DNA of 64,000 nucleotides from Bog-756 sp963737625 (GTDB lineage Bacteria; Actinomycetota; Acidimicrobiia; Acidimicrobiales; RAAP-2): positions 186,001-250,000 of the forward strand of contig CAVTTK010000001.1 of the NCBI GenBank assembly GCA_963737625.1, in the 5' to 3' direction. The notes beneath the pieces are model-generated. The model saw only the letters and a program-made list of their open reading frames with translations. It was not told where the DNA came from and did no database searches. Made by a program: the position numbers and the translations under genes. This document shows positions 1 through 8,580 of this stretch, piece after piece (positions within the stretch are counted from its first letter, which is position 1; the number at the start of each line of letters is the position of its first letter).

Positions 1-1747
1 CGAGCACCCAGGTGGTGATGGACAGCATGAGGCCGGCTTCTTCGGCCATGGGCAGAAAGCTGTCCGGTGGCAGCATGCCCAGTCGCGGATGCGACCACCG
101 GATCAGCGCCTCCACGGCCAGCATCTCCCCGCTGCGCAGGTCGAGCTGCGGCTGGTAGTGGAGGACGAGTTGGTCCTCGTGAATGGCCGCCTGCAACTCC
201 TCCATCAGGCGCATCTGGTCGTGCTCCTCGTCGAGCGTGAGCTCGAACAGTGCGTAGGGCACCTTGCCCAACTTGGCCCGGTACATGGCCACGTCGGCGC
301 ACCATACGAGGCGGGCACTGTCGGTGGCATCGGTCGGGGCCACGGCGATCCCGATGCTGGCCCCGATGGTGGCGCTCACCACGTCGAGCATGAACGGCCG
401 GTCGAGGCTGGCTGTCAGGCGGTCGGCCACCGACGCGGCATAGTCGGCGTCGCCGTCGATCAGCACCACGGCGAACTCGTCACCTCCCAGTCGGACCAGC
501 AGATCATTGTCCCGGAGGGAGCTCTGCAAGCGGTCGCCCAGCTGCCGCAACAGCTCGTCACCGGCGGGATGGCCGAAGGAGTCGTTGATCTCCTTGAAGT
601 GGTCGAGGTCGACGAAGAGGAAGGCCAGGCTCCGTTCCGCCTCCCTGTCGTGATCATCGGCGAAGAAGGCGTCCAACACCCGGAAGAGGTAGCGACGGTT
701 CCACAGGCCGGTCAGCTCATCGGTCACGGACTGCCGGTGCCGCTCCTGGCTCAGAGACTCGACGCCTCGGACCGACACGATGAGCCGGATGCCTACGGCC
801 AGAAGGGTGACGGTGGCCAGGGCGATGGCCACCCGCCCGATGGAGTAGAAGGAGCCGGCGAACAGAATGCCCAGGGCGGTGGCGGCGGCCAGACAGGGCA
901 GGAGGAATCCCGCCCGTCGCTCCGGCATCAGGGGATTTACCGGCGCCGGGCGAATCCAGACGGCCATGGACATGAGCACGATGGCCATGGGCCACGCCAC
1001 GGCGTTGGCGAACTGTCCGAACGAGGTGGCGCCGAGGGAGTTCGGGAGCACATTCGATGCGTCGCCGACCACGTTGATGGCCACACCAGTGGCCAGCAGG
1101 ATCCACGGGAGCTTCCGTCTCCCCGAAAGGACGGCGAAGCCACCGACGATCAGCCCGAGGAGCAGGGCGTCGCCGATCGGATAGGCCAGATTGACGACGA
1201 CGCCGACCGAGGACGAGCCCGGAGACTGGAAGACGCCGTGGAAGGCGAAGGCGGCACAGGCGGCGGCGGCGCCGAAGCCGGCGATGGCGCCGTCGAGCCA
1301 ATTGATGGCCGTGATCTTCTTGGACTGGGCCTTCATGAACAGGACGATGGCCACAGAGGCCAGCGGGTAGAAGGCGAGGTAGAAGACGTCGGCCAACGAC
1401 GGGCTGGGGGGGACGGCACCACCGATGGACTGGGTGGTGAGCACGACATCGCCGACGGCCCACGAGAGAAGGCTGAGCCCCAGGAAGAGGGCGGGAGCCT
1501 GACCCGGTCGTCGGACCAACGCCCTGGTCAGGCACAGGGCGCTTCCCGCCAGCTCGAGGCCACAGACCCCCCAGCCGTCGAGCCACGTCCAGTAGGTGCC
1601 GGCGCCCCGAACGCCCACGAGCACCATGTAGGTGGCGACGACGAGGCTCAACAGGGCGAACGTGGTCCACAGCACCGGCTCGGATCCCCGGAGCTCACGA
1701 AGGGAGACTGCAGGCGTCGAGCGTCGTCTGGTGGTGGCGGCGCTCAT
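1..1747 (-). CDS. Membrane-anchored GGDEF-EAL protein (c-di-GMP turnover), 3' end cut by window edge
   Basis: Read on the minus strand from an ATG at 1747, the frame stays open to base 1, so the gene runs off the window. The first 300 or so residues are very hydrophobic, with about nine or ten predicted membrane segments. A GGDEF domain follows with an intact GGDEF signature (LVRLGGDEFAVVL, near base 490) and a preceding DLDHFKEINDSFGH stretch. An EAL domain then begins (ELQAAIHEDQLVLHYQPQLD, later EALIRWSHP) and is still running at the edge. The GGDEF half therefore looks catalytically competent for making c-di-GMP. The EAL half starts normally, but its later metal ligands are outside the window. 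No operon partner is seen upstream. Confidence 0.9.
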   Translation of the reverse strand, partial: MSAATTRRRSTPAVSLRELRGSEPVLWTTFALLSLVVATYMVLVGVRGAGTYWTWLDGWGVCGLELAGSALCLTRALVRRPGQAPALFLGLSLLSWAVGDVVLTTQSIGGAVPPSPSLADVFYLAFYPLASVAIVLFMKAQSKKITAINWLDGAIAGFGAAAACAAFAFHGVFQSPGSSSVGVVVNLAYPIGDALLLGLIVGGFAVLSGRRKLPWILLATGVAINVVGDASNVLPNSLGATSFGQFANAVAWPMAIVLMSMAVWIRPAPVNPLMPERRAGFLLPCLAAATALGILFAGSFYSIGRVAIALATVTLLAVGIRLIVSVRGVESLSQERHRQSVTDELTGLWNRRYLFRVLDAFFADDHDREAERSLAFLFVDLDHFKEINDSFGHPAGDELLRQLGDRLQSSLRDNDLLVRLGGDEFAVVLIDGDADYAASVADRLTASLDRPFMLDVVSATIGASIGIAVAPTDATDSARLVWCADVAMYRAKLGKVPYALFELTLDEEHDQMRLMEELQAAIHEDQLVLHYQPQLDLRSGEMLAVEALIRWSHPRLGMLPPDSFLPMAEEAGLMLSITTWVL

Positions 1748-1929
1748 CGATTCAGCATCGACACGCCACGGCCGACACTTGAGCGAACGGGTCCCCGATC
1801 CGTGGCTGAATCCACGCTCAGGTCCGACAGGGCCCGGCTACCGTGATCAGATCGGTCGTCGAGGGTCCGTCGACGACCTTCACCCGGCCGGCATCCCGAT
1901 CACCGGGACCCGTCCGGCAGCCTCGGCCG

Positions 1930-3096
1930 CTACTCGAAGGGGTGGAGGGAGCTCCCGACAGCCCAGGTGCTGAAGTACTGGTTGTTGGCCCCGTAGGCCA
2001 TGCCGAGCGCCACCTTGGCCCCGTCCACCTGATGCTCGCCGGCGGCCCCCCGCACCTGGTTGGCCGCCTCGGCGAACCGCAGGAGGCCGGACGCGCCGAT
2101 GGGATTGGAGGAGAGGACGCCCCCGGAGGCGTTGACGGGGAGGGAGCCGCCGAGTTCGGTCGTGCCGTCGTCGACCAGCTTCCAGCCCTCTCCCTCCTCG
2201 GCCAGGCCGAAGGCTTCGAGCCAGATGGGCTCGAGCCAGGAGAAGGGGACGTACAGCTCGGCCATGTCGATCTGGCGACGGGGATCGGTGATCCCGGCAT
2301 CGGCGTAGACGTCGGCGGCGCACTGGAGCGCCGCGGCCGGCCTCACGGGATCGCGCCCGGGGAAGCTGGGCGGTTCGGAACGGGACGACGACCCGAGGAT
2401 CCATGCCGGTGGTCGTCCGTCGGCCGCCGCCGCATTGCCACCGGCCTCGTCGGTGATCACCACGGCGCAGGCCCCGTCGGATGACGGGCATGACTCGAGG
2501 AATCGGGTCGGCTCCCACATCATGGGTGAGGCCTTGACCTTCTCGATGGAGATGTCCTCGATCTTCAAATGGGCGTACGGGTTCTTGAGGGCGTTGAGCC
2601 GGTCCTTGACGGCTACCTTCCAGCCGATGTGCTCGGGTGCGCCGCTGCGTTGGATGTAGGCCCGGATGAACGGGGCGAAGGCCCCGCCCGCCCCGAGCGA
2701 GGCACCCTTCCCGCTACCCAGGGCGAACTGGGCGTTGCCCTCGGACTGCTTCTCGAATGCCACCGCCATCACCGTCCGGTGCTTGCCCGCCTGGACATGT
2801 GAGGCGGCGACGATGGCCGTGGTCCCGCCCACCGAGCCCGCGGTGTGGACCCGGAACATGGGCTTGCCCACGGCGCCGAGGGCGTCGGACAGGTAGAGCT
2901 CGGGCTTCATCACGCCCTCGAACAGGTCGGGGGCCTTGCCCAGGACCACGGCGTCGATGTCGGCCAGCGTCATGTGGGCGTCGTCGAGGGCCCGGAACAC
3001 CGCCTCTCGCACCAGGCCGCCGAAGGACACGTCGAGGCGTCGTGACTTGTGGTGGGTCTGGCCCACACCGACGACGGAGACCGGGCGGGTGCTCAT
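1930..3096 (-). CDS. SCP2/Ltp-type thiolase family protein (Ltp3-like)
   Basis: A 388-residue thiolase-fold protein of the lipid-transfer/SCP-x type, expected to act on acyl-CoA thioesters in beta-oxidation or retro-aldol side-chain cleavage. Recognisable features are the N-terminal STRPVSVVGVGQT strand, a SVGGTTAIVAASHVQAG segment at the nucleophile region, and NASGGVLSSNPIGASG near the C-terminus. I chose the ATG at 3096 because GGAGGG lies just upstream and the ATGA overlaps the stop of the preceding thiolase gene, a sign of translational coupling. It is the last gene of a three-gene minus-strand operon, DUF35 - thiolase - thiolase. That order matches Rv3521-Rv3522(ltp4)-Rv3523(ltp3) of M. 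tuberculosis as I recall it. Catalytic activity is not certain, since such Ltp proteins can be non-thiolytic. Confidence 0.88.
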   Translation of the reverse strand: MSTRPVSVVGVGQTHHKSRRLDVSFGGLVREAVFRALDDAHMTLADIDAVVLGKAPDLFEGVMKPELYLSDALGAVGKPMFRVHTAGSVGGTTAIVAASHVQAGKHRTVMAVAFEKQSEGNAQFALGSGKGASLGAGGAFAPFIRAYIQRSGAPEHIGWKVAVKDRLNALKNPYAHLKIEDISIEKVKASPMMWEPTRFLESCPSSDGACAVVITDEAGGNAAAADGRPPAWILGSSSRSEPPSFPGRDPVRPAAALQCAADVYADAGITDPRRQIDMAELYVPFSWLEPIWLEAFGLAEEGEGWKLVDDGTTELGGSLPVNASGGVLSSNPIGASGLLRFAEAANQVRGAAGEHQVDGAKVALGMAYGANNQYFSTWAVGSSLHPFE

Positions 3097-4136
3097 GATC
3101 GGCCCTCCAGAATGCAGACGAGGTTCTGTTGTAGGCACGGACCGGAGGTCGAATGGGCGAGGGCCCGGTTCCCCCCGGCGAAGATGTGGTCGGCGGCGAA
3201 GCCCACCCGACACAGGCCGGTGGCCATGATGGGATTGGCCCGGAGGGCGCCGCCGGAAGGGTTGACGCTGACCTCGTCGCCCAGACCGAGAACGCTCCGC
3301 AGCAGAAGCTCCTCGTGGGTGAAGGCGGCCTGCAACTCGGCCACCTCGACGGGGGCGTCACCGAGACCGGCGGCCTCGGCGGCGATGCGGGTGGACGGGG
3401 AGTCGTCCAGCGCCCTAAAGGAGGGATTGTGGCACTCGGTCCGATGGTCGAATCCGGAGATGTACGCCGGCCGCTCCACCAGTTGTCGGGCCCGGTCGCC
3501 GGTGGCCAACACCATGGCGGCAGCGCCGTCGGTGATCGGCGGCACGTCATGGCGACGGAGGGGCTGGCGCACGAACTCCTCGGCCAGCAGTGTGTCCACG
3601 TCGCCCCGGCCTCGGGATCGCACGGCCACCTCGGCCATCGAGCGCTCGTCGGCCAGGCCCGAGGCGATGACGGCCCGGGCCTGCAGAGCGGCAAAGGTCA
3701 GCGGGTCGGCGCCGAGGGGGGCCAGAAAGTACGGATCCATCTCCATGGGATAGATGAGGGCCGGGTCGCCCGTCGAGGACCGCCCGGACCCGGTGACCAC
3801 GGCGATGTCGATGTCGCCCTCTTGGAGACGCAGCCACGCCTCATAGAGGGCCCACGCCCCGTCCATCTCGACATGGGAGTCACGCTTGGGCGGCCAGGCG
3901 CCGATGGCGTCCAGGTTCGACACGAAGGAGAAGGCCTGCCCGGTGATGTAGTCGCAGCTCCCGAGGCAGGTGAAGTCGATGTCGGCCCGGGTGATCCCGA
4001 GGGGCGAGATGGCGTCGGTGATGGCCTCCATCAGCAGCTGGGTCTCCGACTTGTCGGTGTGTCGGACCATGGGGGTATGGGCCCAGCCGATGACGGCGAT
4101 GTCGGGGGCGTCGATGCCCTGGTTCGGTGTGCCCAT
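3093..4136 (-). CDS. SCP2/Ltp-type thiolase-like protein (Ltp4-like)
   Basis: A 347-residue thiolase-like protein. It opens with IAVIGWAHTPMVRHTDKSE and contains SGRSSTGDPALIYPMEMDP, PPITDGAAAMVLATGDRA and the C-terminal VNPSGGALRANPIMATG typical of SCP-x/Ltp thiolases. The usual nucleophile segment is replaced by an EMDGAWALYEAWLRLQEG stretch, so ordinary thiolysis is doubtful. Ltp-type proteins paired with DUF35 partners often work as retro-aldolases or substrate-binding subunits. The gene starts 3 bp after the DUF35 stop and overlaps the downstream thiolase by 4 bp, so the three are almost certainly one transcript and perhaps one complex. The steroid side-chain role is inferred from gene order, not from the sequence alone. 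Confidence 0.87.
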   Translation of the reverse strand: MGTPNQGIDAPDIAVIGWAHTPMVRHTDKSETQLLMEAITDAISPLGITRADIDFTCLGSCDYITGQAFSFVSNLDAIGAWPPKRDSHVEMDGAWALYEAWLRLQEGDIDIAVVTGSGRSSTGDPALIYPMEMDPYFLAPLGADPLTFAALQARAVIASGLADERSMAEVAVRSRGRGDVDTLLAEEFVRQPLRRHDVPPITDGAAAMVLATGDRARQLVERPAYISGFDHRTECHNPSFRALDDSPSTRIAAEAAGLGDAPVEVAELQAAFTHEELLLRSVLGLGDEVSVNPSGGALRANPIMATGLCRVGFAADHIFAGGNRALAHSTSGPCLQQNLVCILEGRS

Positions 4137-4138
4137 GA

Positions 4139-5125
4139 TCAGAAGATCCGGTTCACTAGATCGGGGTCGTCGTGATCGGGCTCCCCGTTGGGTATCCAGC
4201 CGAGGAGGGAGCCGAAGTTCCCCCCCATGCCTCCGCCTTCGTCAGTCTCCTCGGCGGGCGACGCCCACACGGCGTCGACCCGTTGGCCGACCCGCACCTG
4301 ATCGGCGGGCAGCTCGATCACCGGGGTGTAGGGGATGATGACGTCGGTGCCGTCCAACAGGACGAAAGCCCGGACGAACGGCTCTGTCTCGGTCTGGCCC
4401 GGATACTGCACGGGCGTGACGATGGCGAAGTTGGTGATAGTCCCGGTATGGGGCAGATCCACCTCGCACTCCGGACCGAGCTCGATGGCGTCGATGGGGC
4501 AGTAGCCCCGGCCGCCGGCGTACACGCGGGCACAGACGGGGCACCGCAGACCGAGGAGTCGGTGCTCCTTCGATGCCTCGGTGGCCCGGTCGGCGGCCTC
4601 AGGCACGGGATTCCGGTACGTGATCGAGGCCAGGTAGTCCATGCGGGTCACCGGTTCGGCGGCCGCTCCGGTGTCGTGTCCCTCGACCGCGGGGGTCTCG
4701 CCGGGTACGAAGCAGATGATGTCGTCGATGCGGCCCTCCCGCGTGCCCCGCCAGCGGGGGGCCACCCGCATCCCTTCGGCCATGTCCCCCGGCGCACCGA
4801 CATCCACGCCGTGGAGCAGGGGCGTGGTGGCGCCGTCGAGCCGGATGAGAGCGAAGGCGAACGGATGGTCGAGGGGGTGCTGCTCCGATGGCACCGGAAC
4901 CCACGTCCACGAGACGACCGTGCCTGCCGGCCCTACCTCGACGAACTCGTGGGCCAGCTCGGCCCCAGTGGCCGGGTCCCACTCCATGGGCGGCACCAGG
5001 ACCGAATCCCCCGAGCGGATGCCGAGGATCCGCTTCTCGGTGAGGGCCGTCATGAAGGCTCCGACCACCGGCCCGAGGGACCGCTTGTACGGGAACGTGA
5101 TCGTACTTTCGACGAATCGGGTCAT
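4139..5125 (-). CDS. Double DUF35/OB-fold acyl-CoA-associated protein
   Basis: A 328-residue protein with two DUF35-type OB folds. The first is around residues 65-130 (VSWTWVPVPSEQHP...). The second is near residues 225-310 (GTITNFAIVTPVQYPG, VRVGQRVDAVW). A rubredoxin-like zinc ribbon precedes the second fold, but only three cysteines are visible (RCPVC then YCPID), the fourth ligand being replaced. The first half has no CxxC pair at all. DUF35 proteins partner Ltp thiolases and help bind acyl-CoA substrates. The ATG at 5125 is preferred over upstream in-frame codons because AGGGGG sits six bases before it. It is the first gene of the DUF35-thiolase-thiolase operon. Confidence 0.87.
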   Translation of the reverse strand: MTRFVESTITFPYKRSLGPVVGAFMTALTEKRILGIRSGDSVLVPPMEWDPATGAELAHEFVEVGPAGTVVSWTWVPVPSEQHPLDHPFAFALIRLDGATTPLLHGVDVGAPGDMAEGMRVAPRWRGTREGRIDDIICFVPGETPAVEGHDTGAAAEPVTRMDYLASITYRNPVPEAADRATEASKEHRLLGLRCPVCARVYAGGRGYCPIDAIELGPECEVDLPHTGTITNFAIVTPVQYPGQTETEPFVRAFVLLDGTDVIIPYTPVIELPADQVRVGQRVDAVWASPAEETDEGGGMGGNFGSLLGWIPNGEPDHDDPDLVNRIF

Positions 5126-5225
5126 CCGGGCCCCCTGGTCCATACGCGTGAATGGTGAAGAACCAGAGCACGATAGCGCGGGGGAATCGAGCGGCTCTGC
5201 CGAACGCGGCGGCCGAGTGGGCGGC

Positions 5226-5450
5226 ATGGAGTCAGGCCCATGTGGACGAGCCGAACGCCGGACCACGGTGCATCGTGGTGCCAGGGCGGGACTGCCGTGG
5301 GAACGGGTGGTTGAGGCGGCGGCCCGGATGGCTGACGAGGTGGGGCTCAACCAGCTCACGCCGGCCGCTCTGGCCGTGCGCCTCGGTGTCCGCCAGCTCC
5401 GCCGTAGTGGCACATCGACAGCGTGGCCGGTCAACATCGCGGCCGGTCAA
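5226..5450 (+). pseudogene. Remnant of a TetR-type regulator (N-terminal HTH only)
   Basis: In one plus-strand frame this reads RAGLPWERVVEAAARMADEV followed by GLNQLTPAALAVRLGVRQ, a good match to the DNA-binding N-terminus of TetR/WHG-type regulators. The expected PSLYKHV continuation is scrambled around base 5395. The next frame then gives HIDSVAGQHRG, which looks like the rest of that helix. No ligand-binding domain follows before the VOC gene. I read this as a decayed regulator lying between the Ltp operon and the VOC gene; it could once have controlled either. The match is by eye only. Confidence 0.5.
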
Positions 5451-5683
5451 CGCCGCCCATCTCCCTCGTGGCCCAGGACGGACCGGACGGCGAGTACGTT
5501 GGATGGCGGTGCCAGCGTGACGTTTCCCGCCCCCTCGTCCATGTCCCTCGTCCCCGGCTGTCTGTCGTCGAAGATCGGACTGGGTGCGCTCGCCCTCAAC
5601 CCGGCCCGACTCATGGCCGTGGTATTCCCGGCAGCCGGTGCCCCTGCCGGCCATGCCCCGGTCCACAGAGGACACCGTTCCCC

Positions 5684-6154
5684 ATGAGCACCTCGCCGCT
5701 CTCGCCCCACTATCACGTGGGCATCGTGGTCCCCGACATTGCCGTGGCACAGGCGGAGCTGACCGAGCAGCTCGGCGTGGCCTGGGGGCCGGTCCTTCAG
5801 CTTGAGGGGGTCGACTACCGCGATGGCAGCGGTCACGACATCGTGCTTCCCACCACGATGTGCTATTCGGTCCGTGAGCCCCACCTCGAGCTGATCTTGG
5901 AGGTTCCCGGTTCGCTGTGGGTTTGCAACGAGTTCTCCAATCTCCACCACATCGGCTTCTGGAGCGATGACCTGGCGTCCGACGGGGGCCAGCTGACCGG
6001 CTCAGGTTGTCCCATGGAGCTCTGCGGCCGAGCCGGCGATCAGGCACCAGTGTCCTTCTCCTACCACCGCAACGGCCTCGGTGTCCGCATCGAGATCGTC
6101 GACGGAAACCTGCGCGAGACGATGGCTTCTTTGTTCCAGCCCGAAGGGGGCTGA
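5684..6154 (+). CDS. VOC (glyoxalase/bleomycin resistance) family protein
   Basis: A 156-residue protein with the paired beta-alpha-beta-beta-beta modules of the vicinal oxygen chelate fold. Module one starts at HYHVGIVVPDIAVAQAELTE and module two at NLHHIGFWSDDLASDG. Candidate metal ligands are the histidines in HYHVG and LHHIG and the late glutamate in VRIEIVD. It resembles the single-domain, methylmalonyl-CoA-epimerase-like members often found in lipid or steroid catabolic clusters. The frame extends far upstream, but the ATG at 5684 is where family similarity begins. The substrate cannot be told from sequence. Confidence 0.8.
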   Translation: MSTSPLSPHYHVGIVVPDIAVAQAELTEQLGVAWGPVLQLEGVDYRDGSGHDIVLPTTMCYSVREPHLELILEVPGSLWVCNEFSNLHHIGFWSDDLASDGGQLTGSGCPMELCGRAGDQAPVSFSYHRNGLGVRIEIVDGNLRETMASLFQPEGG

Positions 6155-6844
6155 CGGGCGGGACCCACCGGTGCGGCGTGAGCGTCCCGGCTCCCTCCGA
6201 TCAGGGTGTGGGTAGCCAATTGGTCCGGGGGTCGCCGTGCCTCTGCCGGGTTGCGGCACAGCGACTCCGCCGGCACTTCTAAGCTCAGAGGACTGACCGT
6301 TCTGGTGCGCCTATGTCGTGACCCGTCCTCCCGGAGCGTCCTTCGCCGACTACATCAGCAAGCCGCCGAGACCAGCGGCATCGGATTCGGAGTCGGCCCG
6401 ACCGCGGTGGTGTTCACCCTCGCCGTCGCCGTGCTCGTGGCCTACCTGGCTATCGCCCGTCCTGACATCCAACCTCCCGTGGGTGCTGCGGGGGGCCAGG
6501 GACAGACGTCGGTGGCGGGGCCGAGAGCGCGCCTGGTCCGGCACAGCCCGGGCCGTTGACCACGGCGACGGCTAGTCGGTGAGGCGGGCGGGTCACCGGC
6601 CTCCCGACTCATGGGTAACGGCCCGACTTTCTCCTGAGGCTGGGCGTCGTCCGAACGACGATCGGTCGACGCTCCAGGTCAACTCTGTCGCCATACCGAC
6701 GAACCCTGTTGCCCTGCCGTTCGTGCCGCGGCGGCCGGAGCTCGTCGCCAATTGTGCGGCCGAGGTCGAGCCCGGCCTTCACCCGAACGCGGTCGCCCCG
6801 AGCCGGCCCAGGGACCCGCCGACGGGTGGCGCTATGCTGTGCGA
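6155..6844. other. 690-bp gap with no confident gene
   Basis: No open frame here looks like a complete conserved protein. A plus-strand frame at 6206-6559 contains one strongly hydrophobic stretch (GPTAVVFTLAVAVLVAYLAI), while an overlapping frame at 6318 starts VTRPPGASFADYISKPP. A small single-span membrane protein, intact or frameshifted, is possible but unsupported. The right end carries the promoter-like half-site described separately. Confidence 0.4.
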
Positions 6845-6848
6845 GTGC
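6833..6848 (+). promoter_or_regulatory. Promoter-like half-site shared with the P450 promoter; probable leaderless start
   Basis: TATGCT (6833-6838) has the form of a -10 element and ends six bases before the GTG start at 6845, so the mRNA would have almost no leader. ATGCTGTGCGAGTGC (6834-6848) is repeated exactly at 8595-8609, where it forms the right arm of a palindrome between the divergent TetR and P450 genes. This suggests that one regulator contacts both sites. Confidence 0.5.
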
Positions 6849-7909
6849 ACAACACATCACGGTATCGGGTCGTCCAGTGGACGACGGGGAATGTCGGCAA
6901 GAGCTCCGTGCGGGCCATCATCTCCAACCCCCGGCTCGAGCTGGTCGGTTGTTATGCCTGGTCACCGGAGAAGGCGGGCCGGGACGTCGGTGAACTGTGT
7001 GGCATGGACCCGGTGGGCGTCACGGCCACGAACGAGATCGGCGAACTGCTGGATCTGAAGCCGGACTGCGTGGTCTACAACCCAATGTGGCTCGATGTCG
7101 GCGAGTTGGAACGCATCCTGTCGGCAGGCGTGAACGTCGTCGCCACCGCGGCGTTCATCACCGGCCACAACTTGGGTGATGAACGGGACCGGATCACCGA
7201 GGCGTGCCGGAACGGCAACTCGACCATGTTCGGCACCGGCATCAGCCCGGGCTTCGCCGAGTTGCTGGCCATCGTGGCGGCCAGCATCTGTGACCGGGTC
7301 GACAAGGTCACGGTCAACGAGGCGGCTGACACGACCTTCTACGACTCACCCGACACCGAGCGACCGGTCGGCTTCGGGCAGCTCATCGACCATCCTGGGC
7401 TCCAGGCGATGACGGCAGAAGGCACGGCGGTCTTCAGCGAGGCTGTCCGGATGGTCGCCGATGCGCTCGGGGTCGAGCTGGACGACGTTCGTTGTGAGGC
7501 CGAGTACGCGGAGACCACCGCCGACCTCGACCTCGGTTCGTGGACCATCGCTGCCGGTTGTGTGGCTGCCGTGGCCGCCAGCTGGAAAGGATCGGTGGGC
7601 GATCGGGTCGTGGTCGAACTCAACGTGCGGTGGAAGAAGGGCCAGACGCTCGAGCCCGACTGGCCGATCGATCAGGATGGCTGGGTGATCCAGATCGACG
7701 GGCGGCCAACGGTGACGGCCAAGGTGGGCTTCCTACCCCCACCCGACTTCGAGGCCCAGACCATGGAGGAGTTCATGGTGCTGGGCCACATCATGACGGC
7801 CATGCCCCCGATCAACGCCATACCGGCCGTGGTGGCCGCGGCCCCGGGGATCGTGACGTACAACGACCTGGCGCTGGTCCTGCCCCGTGGAGGCGTTCCC
7901 GTCGGGTAG
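6845..7909 (+). CDS. NAD(P)-binding DapB-like dehydrogenase family protein
   Basis: A 354-residue protein with a dihydrodipicolinate-reductase-like N-terminal Rossmann domain: YRVVQWTTGNVGKSSVRAI, with the GNVGK turn at about residues 13-17. Similar proteins are annotated as 2,4-diaminopentanoate-dehydrogenase-like or NAD(P)H-dependent amine dehydrogenases and are very common in actinobacterial steroid and terpenoid clusters. The exact reaction is unknown. No good Shine-Dalgarno precedes the GTG at 6845. A -10-like TATGCT lies just upstream and shares a 15-nt match with the P450 promoter at 8.6 kb, so a leaderless transcript is likely. It stands alone between the VOC gene and the convergent TetR gene. 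Confidence 0.82.
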   Translation: MHNTSRYRVVQWTTGNVGKSSVRAIISNPRLELVGCYAWSPEKAGRDVGELCGMDPVGVTATNEIGELLDLKPDCVVYNPMWLDVGELERILSAGVNVVATAAFITGHNLGDERDRITEACRNGNSTMFGTGISPGFAELLAIVAASICDRVDKVTVNEAADTTFYDSPDTERPVGFGQLIDHPGLQAMTAEGTAVFSEAVRMVADALGVELDDVRCEAEYAETTADLDLGSWTIAAGCVAAVAASWKGSVGDRVVVELNVRWKKGQTLEPDWPIDQDGWVIQIDGRPTVTAKVGFLPPPDFEAQTMEEFMVLGHIMTAMPPINAIPAVVAAAPGIVTYNDLALVLPRGGVPVG

Positions 7910-7945
7910 CCGGTGTCGTGACCTGGGGCGGTGGCCGGCGGAAAC

Positions 7946-8089
7946 TCAGCCGTCGGTGGCCGGGAAGACCCGGGCGATCGTCTGCTCGATGAACGATCGG
8001 GTGGTGTCATGGCCCGACGTCACGCCGAGCGCCTCTTCCAGGGCTAAGACCTGTGTCAGGCCCGTGATGACGAGCAGGGCGACGATGGG
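7946..8089 (-). pseudogene. Out-of-frame C-terminal part of the TetR gene at 8056-8544
   Basis: After residues TADELPP the in-frame reading goes to SSPCSSSRA and stops. If one base is added to the six-G run at 8087-8092, the product continues IVALLVITGLTQVLALEEA and then GVTSGHDTTRSFIEQTIARV, ending at a TGA at 7946. That is a normal TetR C-terminal helix pair. Either the gene carries a natural -1 frameshift or the homopolymer was miscounted in the assembly. Confidence 0.75.
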
Positions 8090-8544
8090 GGGAGCTCATC
8101 GGCGGTCACGCCGGTCTCGCGGAGCGCGGTGCTCACGGCCTCCAGTTGGGCGGCGCGGTACCGCTCGGCGTAGCGTGCGATCTCGGTGCGGATGGCCTTG
8201 CGGTGATTGGCCAGGGCCACGAATTCGATGTTGAACCGGGCTCCCCGGGGGTCGGCGTTCAACTGCCACAGCGCCTGAAGCGATCCATCCGCTGCGATAG
8301 CCCGCTCCACCCGTGCCACGTTCTCGTCGGCTCGGCGTCGGAACACCTCCAAGAAGAGATCGTCCATCGTCCGGAAGTAGTAGTGGACGAGCTGTGGCTT
8401 GAGGCCGGCCCGTGCCGCCACCCGGCGCGAGGTGACGGCGGCGTAGCCTTCCTCGAGCAGTACCAGCTCGGCGGCGTCGAGCAGTTGGGCGCGGGTCTTC
8501 GAGTCCACCGCACCGATGCGGCGGGGAGAGGGAGCCGTGGTCAC
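8056..8544 (-). CDS. TetR-family regulator, frameshifted near its 3' end
   Basis: The HTH occupies about residues 13-58 (KTRAQLLDAAELVLLEEGYA, AGLKPQLVHYYFRTMDDLF). A typical all-helical ligand domain follows. As written the protein is 162 residues and ends abnormally after a homopolymer; the missing tail is readable in the next frame down to 7946. The GTG at 8544 is preferred over the longer frame because it follows an AAGG-type ribosome site and gives the usual short basic N-terminus. It is divergent from the P450 at 8637, and a 29-bp near-palindrome lies between them, the expected operator for autoregulation and P450 control. Confidence 0.8.
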   Translation of the reverse strand: MTTAPSPRRIGAVDSKTRAQLLDAAELVLLEEGYAAVTSRRVAARAGLKPQLVHYYFRTMDDLFLEVFRRRADENVARVERAIAADGSLQALWQLNADPRGARFNIEFVALANHRKAIRTEIARYAERYRAAQLEAVSTALRETGVTADELPPSSPCSSSRA

Positions 8545-8580
8545 GCGGACACCTTGCCACAGCGGCAAGACCGGTGCTAA

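Noticed and set aside
89..1846. Long plus-strand frame opposite the GGDEF-EAL gene
   Set aside because: It is an antisense shadow in high-GC DNA with low-complexity Gly/His/Gln-rich sequence; the minus strand has clear GGDEF and EAL motifs.
3153..5158. Long plus-strand frames opposite the thiolase and DUF35 genes
   Set aside because: Gly/Val/His-rich shadows with no family pattern; real genes are on the minus strand.
5232..6047. Minus-strand 271-residue frame
   Set aside because: Arg/Gly/Pro-rich shadow opposite the VOC gene and the TetR remnant.
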